The position numbers were made by a program, and so were the translations under genes. DNA of 64,000 bases from Cylicocyclus nassatus (Eukaryota > Nematoda > Chromadorea > Rhabditida > Strongylidae): contig CATQJL010000112.1 in assembly GCA_958299035.1 (NCBI GenBank), positions 63,533,823-63,597,822 of the forward strand, written 5' to 3'. Below are positions 11,594-23,953 of this stretch, in pieces. Within the stretch, counting starts at the first letter, position 1. Each line of letters opens with the position of its first letter. A model generated the notes under the pieces. That model worked only from the letters and a program-made list of their open reading frames with translations. It searched no databases and was not told the origin of the DNA.

Positions 11594-11777
11594 CCTTTGA
11601 TTCAACTGGCTTGACGGCTGAAAGGCGGGGCTTTGTGACCTGTTGAGGCCGCTCGCGCCCGCGATGCAGACTACGTCTCTTCCGCGCGCATGTTCTCTGA
11701 TGTTCTCTGATCATTAGCTAGCCTTGATTAGATCACGAAGCCCCGCCTTCCAGCCGCCAAGCCAGTTGAATCAAAGG
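11594..11777. mobile_element. 184-bp inverted-repeat MITE
   Basis: The 45-bp terminal inverted repeats (11594-11638 and 11733-11777) start CCTTTGATTCAACTGGCTTG and differ at three positions. ATAA precedes the left end and follows the right end, a possible 4-bp target duplication. The interior has a doubled TGTTCTCTGA motif (11691-11710) and no coding capacity. The superfamily is uncertain. Confidence 0.75.
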
Positions 11778-13134
11778 ATAAGGACTACATGGCTTAGCTT
11801 ATAGTTTGTCTTTTTCTCCTGAAGTGCTTTTTCCCACATGCAAAAATCACAATATTTTCATTAAAAAGCAAGTAAAACTGAGCATGAGCAGTACGTGGCT
11901 AGGGTTGAAGCACTACGATTTGTTTAACTGTTCTGTGGTATGTAAACAACAAAAGAAAAACCAATTCGTCGTGTATGGTATATGTACGAAGTTTTTCTTT
12001 CTAAAATCTCGTGTTTCATTGAACTCATATCGAATAAATTGGCGAATTTGCATAGTAAGCGTCGACATGCTTTACTGCTTTAGTCATCCAATACATAGCA
12101 TCCAAAAAACGTAATTTGAATTATAATATGCAATTAAATCGATTTTTGAAATTCCACAACAATGTCTTGCAGTAGCTAACATAAAATCGTGAGTTTTTAT
12201 ACACAACACTTTCATTGCTTGCTATAATCGCTCATATAGCAAATATTTATCTCCACAGTTTGGAGAGAATTACTGTTCTCTCTTCATTACTGTAGGAATA
12301 CGGTCGGAACTTTGCAGAGAGTTTTGCGTTATTGAAAAGCTCTTTTACCTCTAAAAAAACTAAAGAATCTGAAATCTCTTACACTAGGTTAGTCAGGGTC
12401 GCTGATTCCAAATATAAAACTCCCATATTCCCGTAATGATTTTTTCATGATTTATGTCAGATATAGCGTAACGACGAATCTCTGAATTCGTCGAAAATTT
12501 GACTAGGCCATTTAAAAAGCCCTGCGAATGCGCAAAAAATTATGTAACGAAATCAGCATGCATGGAAACCTTGTTACAAAGATTTTCAGATTTTTTCAGA
12601 AAATTTTTTTCGAACGGCCTATCTCACAGTAGCGCCATGTGCCACAAATCCCTACCTAGATATTGCAGTAATGAATGAAGATCGATAATTCGCTCCATAC
12701 TTTTGCATATAGGGAGAAGGTGTGCTCATAAGTCGTCTGCTGTCATTTCTATTTCGTAACCAGTCATCTACTCGTATACCAGGAACTCTCAAAAAGTCCG
12801 AATAATCAACCTAACCGTTGCATTCGCTGTAATTGCATTCGTTTCTTGATGTTGAGTCATGTTCTTAGCTGATTTTATAGTTCTTCTTTTTCCAAGCAAG
12901 AACCGTCGCGTTTGCAAGACTCTAGAAGTAGTTTTCAAATTAAGGGCTCATAAATCTTGTAGAGTGCTGTGTAGCTGTTTCGTAAGGATCTTCCTTAACA
13001 ACCTTTTCAACTGAGTTTTGCTCTTATCAAAAGTGTCACGGGAGAGGCCATAAGAGATCAGTTGCTATATATATATATACTGCAGAGCTACAAAAATTTC
13101 GCGTAGGGCTCAGTAAGTTCAAAAATACCGTTAC
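11778..13134. other. Intergenic DNA, nothing recognised
   Basis: AT-rich. A 102-codon plus-strand frame (11806-12114) has no family signature, and a (TA)n run is near 13067-13079. No gene is called. Confidence 0.4.
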
Positions 13135-13142
13135 CTAAAGAA

Positions 13143-13383
13143 CAGGACTCGGCATAGCTGGCGCCGGGTCAAGCTGGTCGTTTTTGAACAAAAACGCAAA
13201 GGGTGTATCTTTTTTGTGGCCGAAAAGGCACAAAAATTGCGACGTCTTTTTAATCGACGTATCGTTCTTTTTGAGGGTTTTTAGGTTTAGGTTTAGGGTC
13301 AAAGACGGCTTCGTACGAAATTTTCAAGATTAAAAGGAACTTCGTTCTGAAATTTTCATTCTGCCAGCTCGAGCCGAGCCCTG
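13143..13383. mobile_element. 241-bp hAT-type MITE
   Basis: The element is bounded by perfect 8-bp direct repeats CTAAAGAA (13135-13142 and 13384-13391), matching the hAT target pattern nTnnnnAn. The ends are short imperfect inverted repeats starting CAGGRCTCGGC, and hAT ends typically start CAGGG. It has no coding capacity, so it is non-autonomous. A TTTAGG-type run lies inside at 13280-13298. Confidence 0.85.
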
Positions 13384-13391
13384 CTAAAGAA

Positions 13392-16300
13392 ACAGGGTAA
13401 AATGAGCACATAAAGTAGAGTTGAATGCTTCTGTCAGTGTGAGTTTGTTCTACCGTATCCGCAGTAATTACCGTAATCTATATACATCCGTGCACAATTT
13501 AGAAAATAATCAACTACTGACACATACCAAAGTGCCCAGATTCAAAGATAAGAGAGCTTTTCATCTATTTAGCAAACACTTTTGTTCTTCATACACTCAA
13601 TTCAATCTCAGCTGGAAAGATTCTAGAAAAAACTAGAAATTTTGCAGTTTTGAATTCACTAGAGATAAAAATCGTCTTAGTATACGATCAAATCAAATGA
13701 AGAAATTTTGAATTCTGGCCAATTATCTACAACAATGCATTTTCCAAAGTTAGAAACGCTCAGATCCAGATCGATGAATGCATCCATGTATCCACGGTTT
13801 CATGTAAGTGCTTATAATAAGCATCCATGAAAAAGCGTCCAATCCAGTTTGAACAGCAAATCGCTCAATGTCCTTAGCGTTAATGTACTATTCATCGACT
13901 TCGTCCGTGCATGTAGGCGCACAGCCGGCGCCCGTAGATCTTCGTAGAAGCCGGAATCAAGTCGTCTTAGGGCCTCTAGGATACTTTTTTCTCCTCAGAA
14001 GAGGTGCAGAGATGAATGGCCACGTTAACGAGTACGTGACGGATATGATTTCGAACTCGTTTCGATCCGATATGCGATACTCTGCTCTTACGTTTCGCAG
14101 AAATGACGACGGGTCTGGTGATTTCAGTGGAAACGTTGCTTTCGTGACCATCACTGTGACTTCTGCGTTGAAGAAACGCAGCGTACCGTAAAACGATACG
14201 TTTTCCAGCTTTGCGTTTGCGGAAACGACAAAGGTCTATGTTTTTGTTCAAATTGGATGACTGGATAGAAATTTCTTATTTAGTGTGAAAAGCCATGGAC
14301 ATTATGATGCCACACGAGAATGGGGGCGGTGGCAATACTAAGAACCAGAATTCCTGAATAAATAAGTAGGGGCAAATAAAATTGCCGTAGAATCATATCT
14401 CATGCTTTTAGGGTGTCTTAAAAGTAGACCGTTTTTTTACTAAATAGCGTTTTTGTTCCTTGGCAGTCTTGGGCTATCATTCGGCCCAGTAAAGTAAGCT
14501 TTACATAATACACCAAAGGTTCACCAGTTGTAAGTCGCAATCCAAGTAAAGTTTGAAGCCAAAAACTAAGATTTTTTAACTACCCCCAAAAATCGGATCT
14601 TCTTCCAGAAAAGTCCTGCTGACCTCCAACTTGGTCATCATAGGGTATACACACAGTAATACTCATAGATACATTTGCTGGACTTTTCCGCAGCTCAAGA
14701 ATAGTCCGAATATGCAAGAATGCCAATTTTTGCCACACTCTTCTATGTTAATTTTGGTATTTTTCGATTAGCAAAACTCAGACAGAGGTAAAATTTTGAG
14801 TTTATACCTTCCAAGCTTCCAGTATACAATCAAATGTGTGGGAGGAGCTAGGAGCGGAGTTTGTCATTCTAAACAAGAAGAAGGCTTGATTTGTAATGCA
14901 TTTTTGAATACTACTATGTATCTTGTATATGATGACCAATTTGAAGCCTCGTAGGTTTCTTTCGCAAAAATTCGATTTCTAAGTGATAAATTTTTTTTCC
15001 AATTTTTAGCTTCAAACTTTGACTAGATTCACTACTGGGTGGATCTTTGATGGTAATTATGTGGAGCTTGCCTCACTCCATCGAATGGTATCCCAAGTTC
15101 GCTGAAAAAAAGAAAAACAGCTTGATTTATTTAGAACTTTTCTTTTTGACAGCCTAGTAAAATTCTCATTATTAGCTTCGTGTTATATTCTCGTTAGACC
15201 ATAAATTTAGCTAACGAGTGTGTAGTTTACTGTTTTTGATTATTTATTTATGGTGACCACATTTATCGATGACTAGCTCACAACCAGTTGTCACCAACAC
15301 CTATGTATATCTCATGTGTTGTACTGTACAGCAACAATCTTTTTTAATAACCTTTTGTAATTTTTTCTCATGATAGCTTCACAAGATTAAATTATTGATC
15401 TTTTTCTTGAATCTTTAATTGTTGATATCAATTGTATTGATTGTTGATATGTAATTGTATACTAGTATTAGAACATTGGAAGACTGAGCTGAGCATTGAG
15501 GTGATGCCTTCTTGTGTAAGTGTCTTCTGCTTCTGTGGGCGCAAAGACCGCGGTCACATCCGTCGTCAGGATTTTATAAACACATATACATTCTTTAGCA
15601 GTCATCCATGAAATCTTAAGAAATACCTCGCTTTCTTATTTGCATTCACACTGGCACTTCTTCCATTATGTAGTCATTCACACATTTATTACATATTCAC
15701 CTATGAAGTTGTATGTCTGTTCATATGTTTCTTGGTAAAAACGTTCACCCAGATTCCGAGAAGTCAGTTACTAAAATACTCATTTATTCGCTCACAATCG
15801 TTCTCATTTAATAACTTAAACGACTCTTTCTAAGTTTGAATTGGAAACTTGATGTACGATGCTTTTTCACTTCTTCTAACATTTTCGGATCACCTTTCAT
15901 GGTCCATTACCCACTACTTATCCATTCAATCATTATTACTCTTTCAGTCACTCACTCACATCAATCCCTCAGCCCCGTTTCAGTGATCTACCTCCTTCTT
16001 GATTATTGAGTTTGATCACCTATTTGATTATTTCAGAAAAGCCCACTACGTTTTCCGACTGCTTCCGGAAAGAACAAGAAACCGAGGATCCATGGTGCCA
16101 CTTATCTACGCGCTAACAACAACATAACTCTTTCTCCGCAGCCAAAGCACCACATTTTACGACAAATTACGACCCTCTCACAACTGTACAAAACTAGTTG
16201 GCACACTTTTCAATGCGCGAAGGTGCTAAGATGTGGGGGGAAAGAAGTCGATAGAGCTGCTCTATTCATAATGAGATAACTAGCTATTACTCGTCACTAG

Positions 16301-17640
16301 ATCGCTTCGTAAATCCGTCGTTATGGAAGAGATTTGATCGAAGTATGTGAACCGGATTGTTGTATGGACGTCGTCCGAATGACTAACAACTCGTTCACAC
16401 TCCGGGCTAATGGCACGGAACATCGGACGGCCGCGCCTAAACCACTTGAGGGGACAGTTGAGCTTTATTTGCTAGGTGGAGAAAGCGGATTTGCTTTGAT
16501 GGAAAGGTTAGGTTAAGGTTTTTGAACTTATTACAGTTTTTAGCCTACAATTGACAGTTACCCTTTCGCAAAAAGTAGCCTTACCCAGCCTTGCAACGGG
16601 AATTTTCTCTTACTGCGACGTACTTGACCTTGGTCACGAAATCATTATGTCGGCGGTTATTTTGCTCTCTTCACTATCTCTTATGCTGTAAATACACATA
16701 GCAGCGATTTCGACTGAGTCTCTTGAACTTGATGACCTTGCAAAGCGCAGAGCGAGTTGCGCTTTTGTTTTGTATCATGTTGCGCTGAATTTTCATTTTT
16801 CAAGGTTGACCGTACGTGGCGATAACGGGCAGCGGAAAGTCGAAATTGTCGCTAACTGGCTCTTGCGTAGAGACCTTGAATGAATGAAGATTGTCGCATC
16901 ATTACAAGGGAATGCACTTTCAAATTCGAAACTGGACAATATTAATTGATTTTGAGACTGTTTAGAAGGATAAACACATTGTCGTCATAGGTTTGATGAT
17001 AAGGAGTAAATTCTATTTAGCCTCTTTTTTCCTCAAAAAGAGGGTTCAAAAACATTATTCCGATATCGGTATTGGGAAATGATTTTCGTATTTTGTTTGT
17101 GGTCCCAATTGAATGCACTAACTAAGCTTACTCCATCCAGCTATAGTCATTTACGATCAGTGCTGCCAGAGGAATTTTTACTGCAGGAAGCGACAGAAAA
17201 ATTCGAATGAAGCAAGTCAGTCAACCGTATGAAAAGTTTTTTGGGTGCCTTCCATTTTTAACAAGGAATTTTTGCAAAAAGGTGGTGCCGCGGCAGCCAC
17301 TTGATGAAAAGATGTTTTCGTCAAGCTAAATCATTTGACTTTTGACTTCAAAGACGTTTTTCTAATTTTGAGTAAAAACAAGTCATGTACAATTTTATGG
17401 TTAATGTGATCATTAAAATTGCAGCATATTTTCAGGAGTAAGTAAATAATGTAAATGTAATAGAAAATAAATAATATGAACAAATGAAAAATTCTTTCGA
17501 ACCAATTTAAATCAAAAATATCACTCTATCTGGTATAAAATTAGCAAATATACCAGAGCCCTTTGTCAACATATTCACAGATTGATGAATGTTCAAATAA
17601 TCGAAGATTACCCTGATTTTCATAGCCTCAAATCAGTTAT
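13392..17640. other. Intergenic DNA, no supported gene
   Basis: A less AT-rich patch at 13868-14251 has three overlapping open frames on both strands (65-107 codons), which suggests low stop density rather than a gene. The rest is AT-rich with only short frames (for example 16334-16516). I recognise no exon, RNA or repeat. Confidence 0.4.
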
Positions 17641-17680
17641 GCTAGAAAGATCCATGCAAACTTCTTCTTTAGCCGATGGC

Positions 17681-17684
17681 AAAA
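17681..17684 (-). terminator. Pol III terminator of tRNA-Ser
   Basis: A minus-strand TTTT run lies six bases beyond the tRNA-Ser 3' end, the expected place for Pol III termination. Confidence 0.75.
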
Positions 17685-17689
17685 TGCTT

Positions 17690-17771
17690 CGATCAGGATG
17701 AGATTCGAACTCACGCGGGGAAACCCCAATGGATTAGCAGTCCATCGCCTTAACCACTCGGCCACCTGATC
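17690..17771 (-). tRNA. tRNA-Ser(GCU)
   Basis: Transfers serine at AGY codons. The 82-nt minus-strand gene folds as a class II tRNA. The acceptor stem GATCAGG/CCTGATC pairs fully. The anticodon stem ATGGA/TCCAT encloses loop CTGCTAA, giving anticodon GCU. A long variable arm (TTGGGGTTTCCCC region) is typical of serine tRNAs. The T arm has TTCGAAT and an intact B box, and the discriminator is G, as expected for tRNA-Ser. It has no intron and a T-run terminator follows. A broken duplicate lies about 115 bp away at 17885-17923. Confidence 0.95.
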
Positions 17772-17859
17772 TACGGAAGTGCTTCCGGACTATCGCTTAT
17801 TATGTGCATTACAACAACGTTGAATGGTTTGACATGCCAGAATATGTTATCTTTGTCTT

Positions 17860-17923
17860 TTTTAGCCGATTGTTAACAAACTAAATGGATCAGCAGTCCA
17901 TTTTCTTAAGCACTCGACCACAT
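17860..17923 (-). pseudogene. Truncated tRNA-Ser duplicate
   Basis: The segment 17885-17923 matches the 5' half of the neighbouring tRNA-Ser (D arm plus anticodon arm, anticodon still GCU) at about 85% by eye. The downstream flank TTTAGCCGAT of the intact gene is also present (17861-17870), but about 37 bp between them, covering the variable and T arms, is missing. It is therefore a local duplicate with an internal deletion, not a working tRNA. Confidence 0.8.
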
Positions 17924-17929
17924 TCACGA

Positions 17930-19840
17930 ACTTCGTAGTTGCTGTTCCAAAGATCCGTGTGCTTCATCAAAACCTTTTTTGACTCAGGCCATCCACAGTA
18001 CATTTGTCAAGGATTTATAGCTTTGAAAATAAAAACATTTTCGAGTCTCACACTTCAAGTTGCACTTTCTCAACAGAACTTGAATCATTTAACGTTGGAC
18101 GCTTCTAAGGTGATTTTTTCGCGCATTTTTTTTTCAAGCAATTGCTCACTTTCTCAGCAATTATAGACAAGAGTTCCTTTTTTGCTAAGTGACTCCATCA
18201 AATTTTCGCAAGATTTTCTCGCGAGAACATGCTTCGGGGATAATTATGGCTTGCTACCAGATTTGGAAGGAAGCCTAATTTTCCGCTGCTGGATGTTACA
18301 TCTTGAAATTGTCAATAGTATATAATTACTGTAGATATGAGGTACAGAAATTAAGAGGACAACTGAGAAAGCAGATGGAAGTAGTCACACTTTTTCTAAG
18401 TAATATCTGGAAGAGTCAACTCAAAAAAGCTTATCCAGCGCTTCTCTGTGACTTCTAGAAGTTTTTAAAAACTTACTCTGTTAATGAAAGTATTTTTCTT
18501 CATCGAGGTCCAGACGTTTTAGAGAAATATGCTCTTCATAACACCAGCGAACTCGTCCACTTCAGTTTGATGACCACCGTTGATTTTGTAAGCGATAACT
18601 TACATGTGGCCAAGTGAAACTGTCCTTATTGAATAGATTCACTCATAGCCAGTTTGTCTTCTTCATGCAAGCTTTTCTGCCTCATCACGCACCGGTTATG
18701 AGAACGTAACCACTGCAAACTGTCATAACTTTCAAAGCTTATGATTGGAGTAAGCGGTTAGATCACTTTTACTTACACTAGTTTGAAAAAGGAGAGTTTC
18801 CTGCTTTGGGAGATCTACCGCACCCATTTAGATCATCGTGGCAGAGGATACGGTCAAAAATAAAGTCGACTCTTTTGAGAAGGTAAACTTATGCAATAGT
18901 TTGTCATCTGATCAGTACTGATGATGTGAGTTACATCATCAGGAAGAAGTATTATGAATGATTTCAATGGAGGACCCTCTGACTCCATTCAAGTGAAGAA
19001 CTACTTCGTTTGTTTGAAAACATAAAATGGGAAACCTTAGATTCAAAAATGTCTTTTTTCGGAACCAGGTTACTGGTTTGTGGTTACTGGCCTCCAGGTC
19101 TTGAAAGGGCATAGCATTTTCCAGTTTTTAGGTTTCTGAGTAGTGATAATCACTAAGGGGTGAAATTTTCTGACATCCATCAAATCAGTCGGATATCAAA
19201 TGTTTCATTGGCGTTAAATGCTAAAAGTTCCCACAGTTAAAAAAAAACGAAGAAAAAATAATACAGAAGAAAAACAAGAATGAAAAATAATTATAAAAAA
19301 ACTAATTCTCAGATCAAGCTCTACATTGTTGGTAAAAGGGAATTTTTAAAATTTTTGAAAACCTGACTGAAATCCAGGAACACATAATTTTCTTCCTTCA
19401 TCAGGTGTGCCATTTAACTTTCACTTGCATTTATTCAAAGAAGCAGGAGATTTCCTATTCACACCATTACTTGCTCCACTGAGCACGTTAGGAGGTGTGA
19501 AGCGTGGACATTGTTGAATCTAGTCATTCTCCTTCCAATCTCTGCTAAGTGACGGCAATTATACGCGCGGCAAACAACCGGTATCTCACAATGCATCACG
19601 CTGCCCGTAGAAGTGCAACAATATGCAAAGGATCGAATATTCGAGATGTCAAAGACAAAAGCATCTGAGTTATTATAGATATAAATTACAGAAAAGAAAT
19701 TCGACCATAAGAGAGATCCAATGCTCACCAGAGGTTGACAAAATTTGATAGCAAATTCCGCCAAAATAGCACATTGGTCACAAATTCGTGTGCACTGCCT
19801 TCACAGGAGCCGTAAGAACTACATGATAAGATTCACGTAA
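17930..19840. other. Intergenic DNA before the tRNA array
   Basis: AT-rich DNA without a recognised gene. A perfect 10-bp hairpin (18918-18927 with 18933-18942, 5-nt loop) is the only local structure I noted. A 101-codon minus frame (19459-19764) has no family signature. Confidence 0.4.
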
Positions 19841-19845
19841 TTCAC

Positions 19846-19906
19846 GGCCGAGTGGTCTAGTGGGATGATTCGCGAGAGGTCCCGGTTTCGATCACCGGCT
19901 CGGCCC
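19846..19906 (+). pseudogene. tRNA-Pro pseudogene, anticodon loop lost
   Basis: This is the leftmost array member. Eleven bases covering most of the anticodon stem-loop are missing, leaving 61 nt with no anticodon, and one D-loop base differs. Acceptor and T stems remain. Its upstream flank no longer matches the array, so it marks the boundary. Next copy starts 270 bp on. Confidence 0.85.
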
Positions 19907-20115
19907 TAGGTTTTGCATGTACTTCCTTCTTCAACACAGTGCGTACGCCGTCGCCTATAGTTTAGCGCTTTAACGTAACAGAAGAATAGCTAGCGTTTTG
20001 AAATTTGAAGTAGAGTCCTCACAAAAAGCGCCAGCAGATAGGACCTTGTTTGTACTCTCACAGAAAACGACAGATATATCTCATCGTCTAAGATGGAGGG
20101 ATTTAACATTCTCAC

Positions 20116-20187
20116 GGCCGAGTGGTCTAGTGGTATGATTCTCGCTTTGGGTGCGAGAGGTCCCGGTTTCGATCACCGGCTCGGCCC
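20116..20187 (+). tRNA. tRNA-Pro(UGG)
   Basis: Transfers proline; anticodon UGG is in loop TTTGGGT. The 72-nt gene has a fully paired acceptor stem GGCCGAG/CTCGGCC, a 3-bp D stem, anticodon stem CTCGC/GCGAG and T stem CCGGT/ACCGG. The A box TGGTCTAGTGG fits the Pol III consensus. The B box is altered: T replaces the near-invariant G53 and A replaces C61, keeping the pair. TTTT follows four bases after the end. This copy defines the consensus used below. Next copy 350 bp on. Confidence 0.88.
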
Positions 20188-20465
20188 TACGTTTTGCATG
20201 TACTTCCTTCTTCAACACAGTGCGTACGCCGTCGCCTATAGTTTAGCGCTTCAACGTAACAGAGGAATAGCTAGCATCTTGAAATTTGAAGTGGAGCCCT
20301 CACAAAGGCCAGCAGATAGGTCCTTGTTTGTATATTGCGTTAGGAAGAATAGTAAGATTTGCTTTCGAATCAAGAAATTAAACTTTTTAAACTTTCGAAC
20401 AGTCTTCTCACAGAAAACGAGAGATTTATCTAATCGTCTACGATGAAGGGATTTAACATTCTCAC

Positions 20466-20537
20466 GGCCGAGTGGTCTAGTGGTATGATTCTCGCTTTGG
20501 GTGCGAGAGGTCCCGGTTTCGATCACCGGCTCGGCCC
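20466..20537 (+). tRNA. tRNA-Pro(UGG)
   Basis: Consensus copy; next 281 bp on. Confidence 0.85.
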
Positions 20538-20746
20538 TACGTTTTGCATGTACTAACTTCTTCAACACAGTGCGTACGCCGTCGCCTATAGTTTAGCGCT
20601 TCAACGTAACAGAAGAATAGCTAGCGTTTTGAAATTTGAAGTAGAGTCCTCACAAAAAGCGCCAGCAGATAGGACCTTGTTTGTACTCTCACAGAAAACG
20701 ACAGATATATCTCATCGTCTAAGATGGAGGGATTTAACATTCTCAC

Positions 20747-20818
20747 GGCCGAGTGGTCTAGTGGTATGATTCTCGCTTTGGGTGCGAGAGGTCCCGGTTT
20801 CGATCACCGGCTCGGCCC
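20747..20818 (+). tRNA. tRNA-Pro(UGG)
   Basis: Consensus copy; next 281 bp on. Confidence 0.85.
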
Positions 20819-21027
20819 TACGTTTTGCATGTACTAACTTCTTCAACACAGTGCGTACGCCGTCGCCTATAGTTTAGCGCTTCAACGTAACAGAAGAATA
20901 GCTAGCGTTTTGAAATTTGAAGTAGAGTCCTCACAAAAAGCGCCAGCAGATAGGACCTTGTTTGTACTCTCACAGAAAACGACAGATATATCTCATCGTC
21001 TAAGATGGAGGGATTTAACATTCTCAC

Positions 21028-21099
21028 GGCCGAGTGGTCTAGTGGTATGATTCTCGCTTTGGGTGCGAGAGGTCCCGGTTTCGATCACCGGCTCGGCCC
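21028..21099 (+). tRNA. tRNA-Pro(UGG)
   Basis: Consensus copy; next 350 bp on. Confidence 0.85.
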
Positions 21100-21377
21100 T
21101 ACGTTTTGCATGTACTTCCTTCTTCAACACAGTGCGTACGCCGTCGCCTATAGTTTAGCGCTTCAACGTAACAGAGGAATAGCTAGCATCTTGAAATTTG
21201 AAGTGGAGCCCTCACAAAGGCCAGCAGATAGGTCCTTGTTTGTATATTGCGTTAGGAAGAATAGTAAGATTTGCTTTCGAATCAAGAAATTAAACTTTTT
21301 AAACTTTCGAACAGTCTTCTCACAGAAAACGAGAGATTTATCTAATCGTCTACGATGAAGGGATTTAACATTCTCAC

Positions 21378-21449
21378 GGCCGAGTGGTCTAGTGGTATGA
21401 TTCTCGCTTTGGGTGCGAGAGGTCCCGGTTTCGATCACCGGCTCGGCCC
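21378..21449 (+). tRNA. tRNA-Pro(UGG)
   Basis: Consensus copy; next 281 bp on. Confidence 0.85.
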
Positions 21450-21658
21450 TACGTTTTGCATGTACTAACTTCTTCAACACAGTGCGTACGCCGTCGCCTA
21501 TAGTTTAGCGCTTCAACGTAACAGAAGAATAGCTAGCGTTTTGAAATTTGAAGTAGAGTCCTCACAAAAAGCGCCAGCAGATAGGACCTTGTTTGTACTC
21601 TCACAGAAAACGACAGATATATCTCATCGTCTAAGATGGAGGGATTTAACATTCTCAC

Positions 21659-21730
21659 GGCCGAGTGGTCTAGTGGTATGATTCTCGCTTTGGGTGCGAG
21701 AGGTCCCGGTTTCGATCACCGGCTCGGCCC
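21659..21730 (+). tRNA. tRNA-Pro(UGG)
   Basis: Consensus copy; next 352 bp on. Confidence 0.85.
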
Positions 21731-21924
21731 TACGTTTTGCATGTACTTCCTTCTTCAACACAGTGCGTACGCCGTCGCCTATAGTTTAGCGCTTCAACGT
21801 AACAGAAGAATAGCTAGCATTTTGAAATTTGAAGTGGAGCCCTCACAAAAGCCAGCAGATAGGTCCTTGTTTGCATATTGCGTTAGGAAGAATTGTAAGA
21901 TTTGCTTTCGAATCAAGAAATTAA

Positions 21925-22095
<171 letters not shown>

Positions 22096-22161
22096 TAGTG
22101 TTCTCACAGAAAACGAGGGATTTATCTCATCGTCTAAGATGAAGGGATTTAAAATTCTCAC

Positions 22162-22233
22162 GGCCGAGTGGTCTAGTGGTATGATTCTCGCTTTGGGTGC
22201 GAGAGGTCCCGGTTTCGATCACCGGCTCGGCCC
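22162..22233 (+). tRNA. tRNA-Pro(UGG)
   Basis: Consensus copy; its 5' flank has AAAATTCTCAC, the mark of copies after a short spacer. Next 281 bp on. Confidence 0.85.
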
Positions 22234-22442
22234 TACGTTTTGCAGGTACTTCCTTCTTCAACGCAGTGCGTACGCCGTCGCCTATAGTTTAGCGCTTCAA
22301 CGTAGCAGAAGAAGAGCTAGCGTTTTGAAATTTGAAGTAGAGTCCTCACAAAAAGCGCCAGCAGATAGGACCTTGTTTGTACTCTCACAGAAAACGACAG
22401 ATATATCTCATCGTCTAAGATGGAGGGATTTAACATTCTCAC

Positions 22443-22514
22443 GGCCGAGTGGTCTAGTGGTATGATTCTCGCTTTGGGTGCGAGAGGTCCCGGTTTCGAT
22501 CACCGGCTCGGCCC
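22443..22514 (+). tRNA. tRNA-Pro(UGG)
   Basis: Consensus copy; next 352 bp on. Confidence 0.85.
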
Positions 22515-22794
22515 TACGTTTTGCATGTACTTCCTTCTTCAACACAGTGCGTACGCCGTCGCCTATAGTTTAGCGCTTCAACGTAACAGAAGAATAGCTA
22601 GCATTTTGAAATTTGAAGTGGAGCCCTCACAAAAGCCAGCAGATAGGTCCTTGTTTGCATATTGCGTTAGGAAGAATTGTAAGATTTGCTTTCGAATCAA
22701 GAAATTAAACTTTTGAACTTTTTGGGAACAGTGTTCTCACAGAAGACGAGGGATTTATCTCATCGTCTAAGATGAAGGGATTTAACATTCTCAC

Positions 22795-23030
<236 letters not shown>

Positions 23031-23096
23031 TAGTGCTCTCACAGAAAACGAGGGATTTATCTCATCGTCTAAGATGAAGGGATTTAAAATTCTCAC

Positions 23097-23168
23097 GGCC
23101 GAGTGGTCTAGTGGTATGATTCTCGCTTTGGGTGCGAGAGGTCCCGGTTTCGATCACCGGCTCGGCCC
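23097..23168 (+). tRNA. tRNA-Pro(UGG)
   Basis: Consensus copy followed by a uniquely shortened spacer; next 226 bp on. Confidence 0.85.
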
Positions 23169-23322
23169 TAAGTTTTGCAGGTACTTCCTTCTTCAACGCA
23201 GTGCGTACGCCGTCGCCTATAGTTTAGCGCTTCAACGTAACAGAAGAATAGCTAGCGTTTCGAAATTTAGAAAACGACAGATATATTTCATCGTCTAAGA
23301 TGAAGGGATTTAACATTCTCAT

Positions 23323-23394
23323 GGCCGAGTGGTCTAGTGGTATGATTCTCGCTTTGGGTGCGAGAGGTCACGGTTTCGATCACCGGCTCGGCCC
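23323..23394 (+). tRNA. tRNA-Pro(UGG), A48 variant
   Basis: C48 is A, which breaks the first T-stem pair (A:G). First of 15 such copies. Next 353 bp on. Confidence 0.75.
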
Positions 23395-23675
23395 TACGTT
23401 TTGCATGTACTTCCTTCTTCAACACAGTGCGTACGCCGTCGCCTATAGTTTAGCGCTTCAACGTAACAGAAGAATAGCTTGCATTTTGAAATTTGAAGTG
23501 GAGCCCTAACAAAAGCCAGCAGATAGGTCCTTGTTTGTATATTTCGTTAGGAAGAATTGTAAGATTTGCTTTCGAATCAAGAAATTAAACTTTTTAGACT
23601 TTTTGCGAACAGTGTTCTCACAGAAAACGAGAGATTTATCTAATCGTCTAAGATGAAGGGATTTAACATTCTCAT

Positions 23676-23747
23676 GGCCGAGTGGTCTAGTGGTATGATT
23701 CTCGCTTTGGGTGCGAGAGGTCCCGGTTTCGATCACCGGCTCGGCCC
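23676..23747 (+). tRNA. tRNA-Pro(UGG)
   Basis: Consensus copy; next 278 bp on. Confidence 0.85.
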
Positions 23748-23953
23748 TACGTTTTGCATGTACTTCCTTCTTCAACACAGTGCGTACGCCGTCGCCTATA
23801 GTTTAGCGCTTCAACGTAGCAGAAGAATAGCTAGCGTTTTGAAATTTGAAGTGGAGCCCTAACAAAAGCCAGCAGATAGGTCCTTGTTTGTACTGTCACA
23901 GAAAACGACAGATATATCTCATCGTCTAAGATGGAGGGATTTAACATTCTCAA

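Noticed and set aside
13280..13298. Interstitial telomere
   Set aside because: Only about two and a half TTTAGG units, not the nematode TTAGGC, and inside a MITE.
13868..14251. Three overlapping frames of 65-107 codons
   Set aside because: They lie in the same stretch on both strands, which points to low stop density, possibly an old repeat; no recognisable domain.
22230..22270. GCAG followed by GTACTT after many tRNAs as splice signals
   Set aside because: It is part of the 3' tRNA flank, occurs in only some units, and there is no partner exon.
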